DNA of 64,000 bases from NCBI RefSeq assembly GCF_014636315.1, contig NZ_BMED01000003.1:434001-498000 (forward strand), written 5' to 3'. The stretch comes from Parundibacterium terreum (GTDB taxonomy: Bacteria; Pseudomonadota; Gammaproteobacteria; Burkholderiales; Burkholderiaceae_D). Shown piece by piece: positions 25,044-35,800 of the stretch (its first letter is position 1; every line of letters begins with the position of its first letter). The position numbers and the translations under genes are program-made. The notes under the pieces were generated by a model. The model was not told the DNA's origin and did no database searches. It saw only the letters and a program-made list of their open reading frames with translations.

Positions 25044-26739
25044 GCAAGGTCACCCGTTTTATTTCATCCAGCGTCGTTTCGCCGCGTTTGACTAATTCCA
25101 ATGCTGCTTCGCGCAGGCTACGCGTGCCATTTAAGCGCGCTGCCTCCTTGATCTGGCGTATCGGCCGCTTCTCGATAATCAACTCGCGAATCTCGTCATT
25201 CAATATTAATATTTCTGCGATCGCACGCCTGCCCTTGTAACCGGTACCGCGGCAGTCACCACAGCCGGCACCTTGCTTGAAACGATAAGCAACTACATCA
25301 TCCTTGCTCAAATTGACGCGAGCCAGTTCAGCATCCGTTGGGATATGTGCAACTGCGCAATGAGGGCAGTTCAGCCTTATCAAGCGCTGCGCCCAGATGC
25401 CGTTCAACGCAGAGACAAAGGAATAGGGGTCAATGCCCATGTGGGTAAAGCGGCCGAATACATCAAATACATTGTTGGCGTGCACGGTGGTTAGCACCAA
25501 ATGGCCCGTCAATGCCGATTGCACAGCGATCTCTGCGGTTTCGCGATCGCGTATTTCGCCGACCATGATCTTGTCCGGGTCATGCCTCAATATGGAACGC
25601 AGGCCTTTGGCGAAGGTCAGTCCTTTTTTTTCGTTCACGGGAATTTGTAAAATACCCGGCAACTGGTATTCCACCGGGTCTTCAATCGTAATGATTTTAT
25701 CGCGGCCATTGTGAATTTCCGTCAGCGCCGCATACAGCGTGGTGGTCTTACCGGAGCCGGTTGGCCCGGTCACCAGCAGCATGCCATAGGCCTCTTCGGC
25801 AAGGTTGCGTAGGCTGACTAGCGATTCAGCGTCGAATCCCAATGCTTCCAGCGTCAAGGATCCATACGCCTCGATCATGGCCCGCTTATCGAGAATACGG
25901 ATAACTGCATCTTCTCCGTGAATGCTGGGCATGATGGAAACGCGCAAGTCTATTTCCCGTCCCGTAGCCTCGACACGAAAACTGCCGTCTTGGGGAATAC
26001 GTCGCTCAGCAATATCCAGCTCTGCCAGAATTTTCAACCGCGATATGACTTGCTCTGCCAGCTCAATGCCATTGACTGTCGTCGCATGGTCTAGGACCCC
26101 GTCTACTCTATATTTAACGGCTAGTCCTTCGGCAGTGCTTTCTAGGTGGATATCGGATGCGGCGGCTTTCAATGCGTCATACAAAGTGGAGTTGACCAGT
26201 TTAACTGCGGGGCTGGCGGCTTCGCTGACGGAGGCAAAGGACAGCACCGCTGCGGTTTTTCCATCCCGTCTTGCATCATTCGCTGTCGGTGCCAGATTGT
26301 CGACTGCGCGCGCTGACTCTTCCTGCTTGGACAAATAGGCCTGTATGTCGGCAGCCAAGGCCAAGCGCAGCGACAATGGTCTGCGCGCCTGGGTCTCAAT
26401 CCAGGTTTGTAGGTCCGCATCGAAGGGATCCGCTACGACACCAATCAGCTCGCCTTGGCTATGGCGCAGCAAGGCGCAGTGACGCTGCATGGCTTTGGAC
26501 AAAGGCATCAGGTCAAACGCCGGAAGCAGGGCCAGCATGTCGGCAGTTTCCATTGTCAGCATGTCGAAGGCGAGAGCCACCGCTGGCACAAGTTGACGTA
26601 AATCCACTTTGCTCAGATCTTCAAGCTCCGACATGACTGAACGCCGGGATGCCGTCGCGAGCGAGCGAGCCTGTTGCAACAAGCTAGGATCCAATGTGAA
26701 TAAGGGCTGAGCCTCCAATGACTTGATCAAAGCACTCAT
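25036..26739 (-). CDS. gspE: Secretion/pilus assembly ATPase (GspE/PilB type)
   Basis: The 567-residue protein has an N-terminal GspE-N-like region (1-150), then the ATPase core: DIHLESTAEG, Walker A GPTGSGKT at 325-332, the Asp box (DPVEYQLPGILQIPVN), Walker B (LRHDPDKIMVGEIRD), the His box (VLTTVHANN), and a late zinc-binding CPHC...CGDC segment. It powers pseudopilus extension from the cytoplasmic side of the inner membrane. ATGA overlap with GspF and an 8-bp overlap with the PilM-like gene show tight coupling. No PilT-type retraction ATPase is present. Confidence 0.95.
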   Translation of the reverse strand: MSALIKSLEAQPLFTLDPSLLQQARSLATASRRSVMSELEDLSKVDLRQLVPAVALAFDMLTMETADMLALLPAFDLMPLSKAMQRHCALLRHSQGELIGVVADPFDADLQTWIETQARRPLSLRLALAADIQAYLSKQEESARAVDNLAPTANDARRDGKTAAVLSFASVSEAASPAVKLVNSTLYDALKAAASDIHLESTAEGLAVKYRVDGVLDHATTVNGIELAEQVISRLKILAELDIAERRIPQDGSFRVEATGREIDLRVSIMPSIHGEDAVIRILDKRAMIEAYGSLTLEALGFDAESLVSLRNLAEEAYGMLLVTGPTGSGKTTTLYAALTEIHNGRDKIITIEDPVEYQLPGILQIPVNEKKGLTFAKGLRSILRHDPDKIMVGEIRDRETAEIAVQSALTGHLVLTTVHANNVFDVFGRFTHMGIDPYSFVSALNGIWAQRLIRLNCPHCAVAHIPTDAELARVNLSKDDVVAYRFKQGAGCGDCRGTGYKGRRAIAEILILNDEIRELIIEKRPIRQIKEAARLNGTRSLREAALELVKRGETTLDEIKRVTLHA

Positions 26740-27938
26740 GACAGACTGCCTGCCAGATCAAAAATAGGCATGTACAGCAAGACAACAATGGTACCGACAA
26801 TGATGCCTATCGCTGCCATCAACAGTGGCTCAAAGGTGCGTGTAAACCTGTCTATCCAGCGGCTGATTTCACCGTCATAAAATGCGGCGGACTGGGTGAG
26901 CATAGAGCCAAGCTCCCCCGATCTTTCTCCCACACGTAACATGCGTAGTGATATCGGCGTGGTCAGATTATTGTTGGCAAAAGCTTCCGACAATTGAGCG
27001 CCAGATTGAATAGTGTCGATTGCACGCTGCACGCCGATCTGTATATCCTTGGAAACGATGCCCAGCACCGTGGTCATCGCTGTCACGATAGGAATGCCGC
27101 CTTCCAGCAACATGCCTAAGGTCAAATACAAGCGTGCAAGCTGGTAAATCCTTATCCGTTCACCAATGCCTGGCAAGCGCGCAATCAATTGCATCAGCCC
27201 GCCTTTGGCCAACAACTGGCGAAACGCAGCGGCGGATATTAGTAACACGCAACTGAGACCTGCCAGCAAAGTTTTGGTGCGCGTCGCCGCGAATTGCCCC
27301 CAATCCAGCAGCAATTGCGACATCCAAGGCAGGTCGCGGCCGGCACCTTGATAGACCTCTGCAAAGCGCGGTACGACGTAGCCGATCAAAAAGAAGGAAA
27401 CGCCGCCTCCGACCAACAGCAAGATCATCGGGTAGATGGCTGCGCTGACGATTTTGCTGCGTACGCTGTCGATTCTCTGCTGGTAATCAATAAAGCGGGA
27501 CAACGAGCGCGGCAAATCGCTGGTACCTTCCGCCGCTTTGACAATGCCGATATACAACGGAGGGAATAGCCCAGGCTGTTCCGCCAGCACAGCGGAAAAA
27601 CGTTTACCTTCTCGCAGTCCCCCCAACAATCGCTCAAGAATGGCGCGCGTAGCCTGATTGGATTCTTTTTCTAGTAGTGCCTCCAGCCCTTCAACAATAG
27701 ACAGGCCGGCATTCAAGAGTGCGAGCAATTCTTGGCTGAACAATACCAAGGGCAAGTGTCGACTGCCAGAACTTGTCAAGCGATTGCCGCTCAGCAGGGA
27801 GTTGCGCGTGGGTTGAATCGCCGCCACAAATAAGCCTCTCGCCTCGACCTGACGGCGTGCATCGCTTTCATCAACGGCATCGATAACGAGCTGTGTCAGC
27901 AAGCGGTCAGGTGAAAGGGCGCGTATTTGGTACTGCAT
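26736..27938 (-). CDS. gspF: Inner-membrane platform protein (GspF/PilC type)
   Basis: This 400-residue protein opens MQYQIRALSPDRLLTQLVIDA and has the two T2SSF repeats, each a helical bundle with a Gly/Glu-rich motif (FSQELLALLNAGLSIVEGLEALLEKE in the first; TLGMLLEGGIPIVTAMTTVL in the second), with transmembrane helices near 170-195, 220-240 and the C-terminus (LLMAAIGIIVGTIVVLLYMPIFDL). It is the core membrane rotor of type II secretion and type IV pili, and it sits between the major pseudopilin gene and gspE. Confidence 0.94.
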   Translation of the reverse strand: MQYQIRALSPDRLLTQLVIDAVDESDARRQVEARGLFVAAIQPTRNSLLSGNRLTSSGSRHLPLVLFSQELLALLNAGLSIVEGLEALLEKESNQATRAILERLLGGLREGKRFSAVLAEQPGLFPPLYIGIVKAAEGTSDLPRSLSRFIDYQQRIDSVRSKIVSAAIYPMILLLVGGGVSFFLIGYVVPRFAEVYQGAGRDLPWMSQLLLDWGQFAATRTKTLLAGLSCVLLISAAAFRQLLAKGGLMQLIARLPGIGERIRIYQLARLYLTLGMLLEGGIPIVTAMTTVLGIVSKDIQIGVQRAIDTIQSGAQLSEAFANNNLTTPISLRMLRVGERSGELGSMLTQSAAFYDGEISRWIDRFTRTFEPLLMAAIGIIVGTIVVLLYMPIFDLAGSLS

Positions 27939-28025
27939 AAGGTTTTACGCTTCGTTGAGCTTAGAGTAGAGGAGATGTATGGGTAATGTCAGACCTCGAC
28001 TGAGCGAGGCAGCGTCTGTACCAAT

Positions 28026-28451
28026 TTAGTTATTGGTGATATCTGTATCTTCCCCGGATCCGCCGGGTTGCCCGTCTTTACCATAGGACAAGATGTCGAA
28101 TTCAGTTTTGGTACCTGGCACCTTATACACATAGGCATGGCCCCACGGGTCAAGAGGGACATTCTTTTTTAGGTATGGGCCATTCCAATTTGCTGCGGCA
28201 GCTGGTTTTACTAGCAGGGCAGCTAGACCTTCCTCAGAAGTAGGGTAATGACCAACGTCAAGGCGGTATGTATCGAGGGCCTTTTCGAAAGCTTCTATTT
28301 GCGCTTTGGCGATGGTCACTTCGGATTTGCCTAGCTGGGAAAAGTATTTTGGGCCGACATAGGCAGCCAGCAAACCAATGATGACAATGACCACGAGCAA
28401 TTCGAGCAGTGTGAATCCTCGATTCAAAGTATTAGCGGAGCGATTGCCCAT
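28026..28451 (-). CDS. gspG: Major pseudopilin (GspG type)
   Basis: From the ATG at 28451 the protein has 141 residues: leader MGNRSANTLNRG and then FTLLELLVVIVIIGLLAAYVGP with Glu5. The rest is classic GspG: a long helix (KAQIEAFEKALDTYRLDVGHYPTSEEGLAAL), WNGPYLKKNVPLDPWGHAYVY and the C-terminal calcium-loop region (FDILSYGKDGQPGGSGEDTDI). It forms the body of the pseudopilus. A second in-frame start at 28508 lies upstream of a run of ten G and would add 19 residues read partly from that run; a change in the run would break that frame. AAAGAGG stands 12 bases before the 28451 ATG, rather far. This is the first gene of the leftward secretion cluster. Confidence 0.93.
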   Translation of the reverse strand: MGNRSANTLNRGFTLLELLVVIVIIGLLAAYVGPKYFSQLGKSEVTIAKAQIEAFEKALDTYRLDVGHYPTSEEGLAALLVKPAAAANWNGPYLKKNVPLDPWGHAYVYKVPGTKTEFDILSYGKDGQPGGSGEDTDITNN

Positions 28452-28480
28452 TAGATATAAAGACCTCTTTGCTGTGAAAA

Positions 28481-28490
28481 GGGGGGGGGG
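28481..28490. repeat. Run of ten G in the gspG leader
   Basis: A G10 tract (C10 on the gspG strand) lies 30 bp before the gspG ATG, at the exact border of the duplicated Rhs leader region. Runs of this kind slip during replication and can switch or tune expression. A sequencing artefact in run length is possible. Confidence 0.85.
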
Positions 28491-29200
28491 CAACTGGCGG
28501 TGATTCATGGCTCTCTACTTACTGGCATATCTTTCAAAAAACGGAGTTTAGCAAGAAAAACAAGTTGCGTGGAATTAATTTCTCTTTGGAAATATTGTCA
28601 TTAATGATAACATTCACAAAAAATGAAATAGCAATATGGCATTAGCCAATTTTAATCGGGTTATCGAAATTCAATTAACCACAAGAAACTAGTTCCGGGG
28701 AACTAAATGCATATGAATTTTTTGGCGTTACAACTTGGCTGGGTCACAGCTTCAAATAATCGACGTATTCACGCGAAAACCAGTGTTGACTCCCTTAGTA
28801 TCAACATACAAAAGATAATCTTTATGCTTATCTTAAGCGTGCTATTCATACTCTATTCGGGAGCCAGTATTGCTTCAACTAGTACAGTAAAGGGATTGTG
28901 GAGAACTGGCGGGATGATGGCGTCCGACCTACCTGACCCAACAGCATCCTGTACTTATTTTGCCGCGCATACCAATCCCAACCAGTCGTATCCGACCTGT
29001 GGGTTGGGGCCATTTGGGGCTCAACTCCGAAATCAATATGCTTGCAATGGCGACAGTGGGACTGGCTGTCAGACCTTCGCGTTTACGATGCTAAATTGTC
29101 CAATCGGAAGCCAATTATCTTTGGACGGGAAGTCGTGCGAGTGTCCGAGCGGTACGCAATATTTCGATGACGTCAAAAAATGTGTAGTTGTAAGAGAAGA
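28491..29200 (+). repeat. Duplicated Rhs leader region, copy B
   Basis: This is the copy attached to the full Rhs gene. Homology with copy A begins exactly after the run of ten G at 28481-28490, at the shared sequence CAACTGGCGG. Confidence 0.9.
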
Positions 29201-31361
29201 TAATGGCGGTACCCCTAAAATCAATTACGATAAGGGAGGTCCTTCCTGCCATGTTGACCCGAACAAAGACCAACAAGATTGCGGCAATCCCATTAATCCT
29301 GGCAATGGCAATAAATACCAGACTGAGATCGACTATCTAGACAGTTCATCCTCTGGGGAATTGAGTGTTCGCCGCACCTATAACAGCAATCCGCTGGCCA
29401 TCAATGCATCGCAGTCCAGGTCCTTCGGAGCCAACTGGACCTACGCATATGACGCCACAGTGACAGATCTAGGTGGTGTGAGCACACTACCTTCTCCCTA
29501 TCAATGGTATTCCTGCTGGATACGTACCGATAATAATTATCGCTACTGCATTTACCCTTCAACCTCTATCGATGAAACGCAGCGAGTCCTCTCGATTCAA
29601 AGAGCCAATGGCAACAAATCGATCGTCGTCGTTGGTCCCAATTCCGTCTACATACAAGATCCGGATAATAACGATAGGTTGACAGCCACCAGAGACGGTA
29701 ACGGTAAGCTCACGAGCTGGCAATTATATGTTTCACAAAACGAGTCCGTAGAGACCTATGATGCGAAAGGACTGCTGCTGTCGATCACGAGTCAAAACGG
29801 GCGCGTACGTCAATTGACTTACAGCGACGGCATCAGCAATAACAGCAGTGTAGGCCGAGTTCCGGCCAGTGCCCCTGTTTGCCCGCATGTCCAGACCGGA
29901 GACGTATTACCTGCCGGATTGCTTCTATGTGTTACCGATAGCTGGGGTCGTCAGGTTCAGTTCGAGTATGACGCCAAAAGCCGCATTGCGAAATTCTATG
30001 ACCCTGCCAATCTGGTCTACAGCTACGAGTATGATGGCGCCTCAGGTGGGTGTACGACACCAGATGCAAATAATCGTGCATGTGCAGCGAACAATCTGAC
30101 CCGCATCACTTATCCGGACGGTAAAACTAAGACCTACCACTACAACGAAGCTGCCCAGATCAATGGCGGAACAGCCTGCGCCAACACCGTCCAGATCGGC
30201 AACGGTTTCGGCAGCTTGCTTAACAGCCTGACCGGCATTACAGACGAGAACGGTGTGCGCTACGCTAGCTGGACTTATGACTGCCAAGGCCTAGCCACCT
30301 CATCGCAGCACGCCGGCGGAGTCGAAAAAGTCAGCCTGGCGTACGGTACTGTAGACTCGTCCGGCAAAAGTATTAATACGATTACCCACTATCTCGGTAC
30401 GCCGTCGAACCCACAAACGACGACTCGCAGCTACAACTATCAGCTCGTACTGGGTGTTGCCAAGAACGCCGGCATCGACCAGCCCTGCGTCGAGTGTGGG
30501 CCGGCCAAAGCAAGAACCTACGACGGAAATGGAAACGTAACGTCGTCAACAGACTGGAACGGCATCGTCACGACGTACGGCTATGACCTGGGCCGTAATC
30601 TGGAAACAAGTCGGGTTGAGGCTTCTGGCACACCACAAGCCCGGACGGTAATGACGAGCTGGTACACTACCTACCGTCTGCCGCTGTCGATCAGCGAACC
30701 ACTGCTGCGCACCACCTACACCTACGATGTTTCCGGCAATGTCCTGACCAAGACTGAACAGGCCACAACAGATGCCAATGGCGCCGCCGGTTTCGGTGCC
30801 ACGCTGACCGGCAGTCCCCGCACCTGGACCTACACCTACAACAACCTCGGCCAGGTCTTGACGGTCACCGGCCCACGCACCGATGTCACGGACGTGACCA
30901 CCTATACCTATGACGGTAGCGGCAATCTGTCTACCGTCACCAATGCGCTGGGGCACGTCACTAGTTTAACCAATTACGACGCCAACGGCCGGGTAGGGCA
31001 CATCACCGAGCCTAATGGCGCCACCACCGACCTGGCTTACAGCCCACGCGGCTGGCTCACCAGCCGGGTCGTGACGTCCGGCAACACGGTAGAGAGCACC
31101 AACTACGACTATGACGGCGTCGGTCAGATCAAATTGGTGACGCTGCCCGATAGATCTTCGGTGAGCTATGTATATGACGACGCCCATCGCCTGACCCAGG
31201 TCAGCGACAGTCTGGGCAACAGCATCATCTACACACTGGACCTGCGAGGCAATCGCACTCAGGAACAAATCAAGGATCCTAATGGCAATTTGGCCCGCCA
31301 GATCAGCCGCGTCTACGACAACCTCAACCGCCTGCAACAAGTCACCGGAGCCGCCCAATGA
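28707..31361 (+). CDS. Rhs repeat protein, part 1 (leader, DUF6531-like and repeats)
   Basis: The 884-residue protein starts MHMNFLALQLGW after GGGGAA. A hydrophobic anchor or signal spans about 36-55, followed by a Cys-rich domain (60-165, ending CECPSGTQYFDD), then CGNPINPGNGNKYQTEIDY at about 192-210, the mark of the DUF6531 Rhs entry domain. From about 330 to the end there are many YD/Rhs repeats (DGNGKLTSWQLY, YDANGRVGHI, YVYDDAHRLTQVSD, YDNLNRLQQV). Rhs proteins fold into a hollow beta shell holding a toxin. This protein ends in mid-repeat series without a core end; the next gene overlaps its stop (ATGA) and continues the series. A small inverted repeat (about 28688-28704) covers the ribosome site. 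Confidence 0.88.
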   Translation: MHMNFLALQLGWVTASNNRRIHAKTSVDSLSINIQKIIFMLILSVLFILYSGASIASTSTVKGLWRTGGMMASDLPDPTASCTYFAAHTNPNQSYPTCGLGPFGAQLRNQYACNGDSGTGCQTFAFTMLNCPIGSQLSLDGKSCECPSGTQYFDDVKKCVVVREDNGGTPKINYDKGGPSCHVDPNKDQQDCGNPINPGNGNKYQTEIDYLDSSSSGELSVRRTYNSNPLAINASQSRSFGANWTYAYDATVTDLGGVSTLPSPYQWYSCWIRTDNNYRYCIYPSTSIDETQRVLSIQRANGNKSIVVVGPNSVYIQDPDNNDRLTATRDGNGKLTSWQLYVSQNESVETYDAKGLLLSITSQNGRVRQLTYSDGISNNSSVGRVPASAPVCPHVQTGDVLPAGLLLCVTDSWGRQVQFEYDAKSRIAKFYDPANLVYSYEYDGASGGCTTPDANNRACAANNLTRITYPDGKTKTYHYNEAAQINGGTACANTVQIGNGFGSLLNSLTGITDENGVRYASWTYDCQGLATSSQHAGGVEKVSLAYGTVDSSGKSINTITHYLGTPSNPQTTTRSYNYQLVLGVAKNAGIDQPCVECGPAKARTYDGNGNVTSSTDWNGIVTTYGYDLGRNLETSRVEASGTPQARTVMTSWYTTYRLPLSISEPLLRTTYTYDVSGNVLTKTEQATTDANGAAGFGATLTGSPRTWTYTYNNLGQVLTVTGPRTDVTDVTTYTYDGSGNLSTVTNALGHVTSLTNYDANGRVGHITEPNGATTDLAYSPRGWLTSRVVTSGNTVESTNYDYDGVGQIKLVTLPDRSSVSYVYDDAHRLTQVSDSLGNSIIYTLDLRGNRTQEQIKDPNGNLARQISRVYDNLNRLQQVTGAAQ

Positions 31362-32773
31362 AGTGCCGCACGCCACTCTCACCCTTGACCATTGCCATCG
31401 CGCTGCTAGCCTCCGGCACTGCCTTTGCGCAAACGCAGAACACGACCTATAACTATCAGTACGATGTCGTCGGCAACCTGACCCAGATCACCGATCCTCT
31501 GGGCCGGGTCACCAACCAAGTCTATGATCCACTGAACCGGCTAACGCAGCAGACCCTGCCGGCGCCGACCAGCGGCGCCGCGCGTCCAATCATCGTGACC
31601 GGCTACGACGGACAAGGTCAGGTTGTTAGTGTCACTGATCCCAGGAACCTCATCACCAGTTACACCCGCGATGGTCTGGGCAACCTGACCCAGCAGCAAA
31701 GTCCCGATACCGGCGCCACGGTCAATACCTATGATGTGGCCGGCAACCTGAAGACCAGCACCGATGCCAAAGGCCAGCTCACCCGCTACACCTATGACGC
31801 GCTGAACCGTGTCACAAGTATTACCTATGCCGACAACAGCGCGGTGACCTACACCTACGATCAAGGTATCAACGGCCTGGGCCGGCTAAGCCAGGTCAGT
31901 GACGCCAGCGGCAGCATCCAGTACATCTACGACCAGCGCGGTCGCGTTCTCACCGAAGTGCGGACCATCAGTGCGATCAGCTACACCACAGGCTACAGCT
32001 ACGATAGTGCAGGGCGCCTGGCCGGCATCACCTATCCTAGCGGACGCAGCCTGGTCTATACCCGTGACAGCATGGGCCGCATCAGCCAGATCGACAGCAA
32101 CAACAACGGTACCATCACCATCGTCGTCACCCAAGTGAACTACCAGCCGTTTGGCGGCGTGAAGTCGTATATCAACGGCGCCGGCCAGACCATCAGCCGC
32201 AGCTACGACCTGGATGGCCGTATCAATAGCTATACGCTGAACAACCAGACCAAGGCGCTCGGCTATGACCCGGCCAGCAATATCACCAGCCTGACCGACG
32301 TCAACAACGTCGCCACGACTCTCGGTTACGATGGACTGGACCGCCTCACCAGCGCCCTGACCGCCACCAGCAGCCGTACCTATGGCTACGACGCCACCGG
32401 CAACCGCACCAGCCAGGCCACCGGCAGCACCAGTTCCACCCTTAGTTACGCCGCCAACAGCAACAAGCTGACCCAGATCACCGGCACGCAAACCACCAGC
32501 ATCGCCACCGACCTGAACGGCAGCATCACCAACAACGGCAGCAACCAGTTCACCTATGACGCCCGCGGCCGCCTGACCAGCGCGGTGACCAGTGTGGGCA
32601 CGGTGCAATACACCGTCAATGCGCTGGGCCAGCGCATCCAGAAGAGCAGTCCTGCCGGCAGCACGCAGTACCACTACGACAGTGGCGGCAAGTTGATTGC
32701 CGAGACCAGCGGCAGCAACGGCAAGGACTATGTCTATCTGGGGGACATGCCTGTGGCCATGTTCCAGCATTAG
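31358..32773 (+). CDS. Rhs repeat protein, part 2 with its own signal peptide
   Basis: The 471-residue protein begins with a good Sec signal (MKCRTPLSPLTIAIALLASG, cut after AFA) and is followed at once by YD repeats (YNYQYDVVGNLTQITDPLGR; YDALNRVTSITYAD; YDARGRLTSAV) to the end. It stops at YVYLGDMPVAMFQH, just where an ordinary Rhs protein would go on with the DHLNTPR core motif that opens the end of part 3. Start and previous stop overlap by ATGA, so the two parts are co-translated. The GC content and codon use are higher than in the flanking small genes. Confidence 0.88.
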   Translation: MKCRTPLSPLTIAIALLASGTAFAQTQNTTYNYQYDVVGNLTQITDPLGRVTNQVYDPLNRLTQQTLPAPTSGAARPIIVTGYDGQGQVVSVTDPRNLITSYTRDGLGNLTQQQSPDTGATVNTYDVAGNLKTSTDAKGQLTRYTYDALNRVTSITYADNSAVTYTYDQGINGLGRLSQVSDASGSIQYIYDQRGRVLTEVRTISAISYTTGYSYDSAGRLAGITYPSGRSLVYTRDSMGRISQIDSNNNGTITIVVTQVNYQPFGGVKSYINGAGQTISRSYDLDGRINSYTLNNQTKALGYDPASNITSLTDVNNVATTLGYDGLDRLTSALTATSSRTYGYDATGNRTSQATGSTSSTLSYAANSNKLTQITGTQTTSIATDLNGSITNNGSNQFTYDARGRLTSAVTSVGTVQYTVNALGQRIQKSSPAGSTQYHYDSGGKLIAETSGSNGKDYVYLGDMPVAMFQH

Positions 32774-32839
32774 GCCATCAACAACGCCAATGACCACGCG
32801 GTACCGACAACAGCATCAATATCACTAAAAATGAAGGCG

Positions 32840-32862
32840 CGTATCCCACAGGATGGGATACG
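32840..32862 (+). promoter_or_regulatory. Hairpin before the third Rhs part
   Basis: A perfect 9-bp stem (32840-32848 with 32854-32862) with a 5-nt loop lies just before AAGGGGAAAG and the GTG start of the third part. There is no T tract. It may stabilise the mRNA or tune translation of part 3. Confidence 0.6.
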
Positions 32863-32877
32863 GCAAAGGGGAAAGTA

Positions 32878-35800
32878 GTGTCACCATTCACCATACTGAA
32901 ACGGATTTGGATCTCGCTGACAATAGCAGCTGTGATGCTGGCAACGGTCAGTTCAGCAGCCGCAGCAGCTTCTACTGCGCCTTACTGGCCAGCGTATACG
33001 CAAGCAAGTAGCGGTGCGTTAGTCAGGGATCATGCCGGCAATGCCTATATGACCTTCATGAACCAAGGTTATGTACAGCAGATCAAACCTGATGGCACAG
33101 CAGGGATGCAGTGGACGGGACTTAATGGACCCGGTGGCTTGGCGGAAGCCAAAGACGGCAGTGGAATCGTGACCAGCACTGCGTCCGGCTTAAGGAAACT
33201 GGGCTTTGACGGCACTATCACTTCTATTAATTCCCAGACTGATCTTGGGTATATCGGCTACGCACCGGATGGGACTTTATATAGCACTGTCTACGGCGCA
33301 GGCAAAGTCTACCAAATTAATGATGCAGGTCAGGTCAGCGAATTTGTTCCAACAGGGACCGTCTCACAACCGACATCCTTCAGCTTTGACGACAATGGTG
33401 ACTTGGTGATACCGAGTTACGGCAGCGGCAGGATATTGCTCATCAAGAAAGACAAGAGCATTCAGACCTTGCTGACGATTTCCGGCCCCATCATGGTGAG
33501 AAGATATTATGGGCAAGGTTGGCTGGTTGGTACCACTGATGGAATATACGTGTATGATGAACAATGGCATTTGCAGAGCAAGTTGGTTAGCGATCGCGCG
33601 GACAACCTCATTACTCTGGATAATGGCACCAACTTGTTTGTTGCCTATAACACGGCTGGAATCAAGCAGCTTGTGGGTGCCCCGGTTGGAACAACAACCC
33701 CTCCACCAGTCACTCTGACACTGAGTTCCCCCCTGACAGGCCCAGCGAATACCCGGCTTAACACCAGCTTCAGCGCGAATCCAGCGACCGGGGGTTACCA
33801 AAGCGCGGTATATTTCCCAGGGATTACTGCGACCCAGTCGGATGCTCTTGTGGTAGACCAGGCTGGCAATCTGTATACGACGCCAACCAATACCGGCAAA
33901 GTGGTGCAGATCAAGCCGGATGGTTCAATTGGCATACAATGGACCGGTCTTTCTAATCCTCGCAGCCTCGTCATGGCCAAAGGCGGCAATGGTATTCTGG
34001 TGCAAACGTCAAGCGGCCTAACCCGTCTGTCATTCGACGGTACGAAGCAGGTCCTCAATACAAACGCCGACCTGAACTTTTTAAAATATAGCCCAACCGG
34101 GCAACTGTACTCGGCGAGCTATGCATCAGGAAATATCTATCAGATAGACGATGCGGGCCACGATAGCGTCTACATACCGTCGGGCGTGATACATGGACCA
34201 GCAGCATTTACGTTCACCGCTGCGGGCGAAATGTTGATGCCATCGTACGACAACAAGACCCTGTACTTAATTAAGCAAGATAAAACGTTGCAACAACTCA
34301 TAACGACCACCAGTGTTGGTGCAGGACCAATCGCATTGATACAATTCGAATCCGGTTGGTTACTGGGCGCCGACAATGGTATCTATTACCTTGATGCGCA
34401 GTGGCAAATGACTAAATTAGTATCTGATCGCGCAGATAAATTAGTGGCATTGGCCGATGGCTCTGTCATCTTTGTAGCTCTTAACGGTGCCGGTTTAAAA
34501 AAACTAAACGCGATCGGCACAGGAAACACCAGCAACTTGAACGGAGCAACACTATTCGCTCCTGCGAATATCGTACTGAACGCTAGTGTTACGAATCCCA
34601 CCATGGTTGTTTCGCAAGCGGAGTTCTTTAATGACAGCACATCTCTTGGCATAGCAAGCTCAGCTCCGTACGTACTGAATTGGAGCAATGTGGTTCCTGG
34701 TAGCTACAAAGTTACCGCAAAGGTAACCGATGGTTCGGGCAACAGCGTAAGCAGCCTGATCAAAACTTTAACAATACGGGCCAACGTGCCACCAAGTATC
34801 AGTCTGGTGAGTCCGAGCACAAATCTAACTTTGCCCCCACCGAATACCAATGCCACGTTGGCGGCCTATGCCTTCGATAGCGACGGAGCGATAGCGCAAG
34901 TAGAATTTTTCGATGGAAGTACGTCGCTCGGCGTAGTCTCACAGTCTCCTTACGTGTTGAGTTGGAGTAATATCTCCGTAGGCAGTCACATTATCACGGC
35001 CAAGGCCACCGATAACCTGGGCGCTAGCAGTGTCAGCACTCCTGTAACCGTGACGGTAGCGGCCAACCTGCCGCCGAGTGTCACGTTGACCAGCCCAACT
35101 AACGGCCAACGCATTACGCCACCGGCCAACTTGACGCTCAATGCGACGGCTTCCGATAGCGACGGTACAGTGGCTCAGGTTGCCTTCTTCAACGGCGGCA
35201 GCTTACTCGGCACTGTTACCCAGGCGCCGTACACGGTGACTGTCCCTAACCTGGCCACTGGCAGTTACAGCATTACCGCAGTTGCCACAGACAATCAGGG
35301 AGCCAGTACTACTACCAGCCCTGCAGGCATCGTGGTCGATGTACCGCCGACGATACATCTAGTGGCCAGCCCCAGCAATGCGACCGCTCCGGCGACTGTT
35401 GCACTGACGGCCACAGCCGCCGACTCGGACGGCAGCATCAGCCAGGTGGAATTCTTCAATGGCTCTACCTCATTGGGTATCGTCACGCAGGCACCGTTCA
35501 GTTTCAACTGGGTTAATGTAGCGGCTGGAACTTACACTCTGACCGTGAAGGCGACGGATAACCTTGGAGGAGCCACCACATCCTCTGCAGTAACCGTGAT
35601 CGTCAATGCAAACAATGGCAACGGAACAGGTGGGTCAGAGCAGGTGTATTATATCCAGGCAGATCATTTGAATACGCCGCGACTCCTGACAGACAAGGAC
35701 AATGGAGTCGTGTGGCAGTGGGGGCAGGATGAACCGTTTGGCGCCACTGTAGCGAATCAAGATCCGGCCAACTCAGGGAAGCAGACGGAGTTCAACCTGC

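Noticed and set aside
31886..32797. 303-codon open frame opposite the second Rhs part
   Set aside because: It is the antisense shadow of regular GC-rich YD repeats, with Val/Gly/Ala-rich sequence and no domain.
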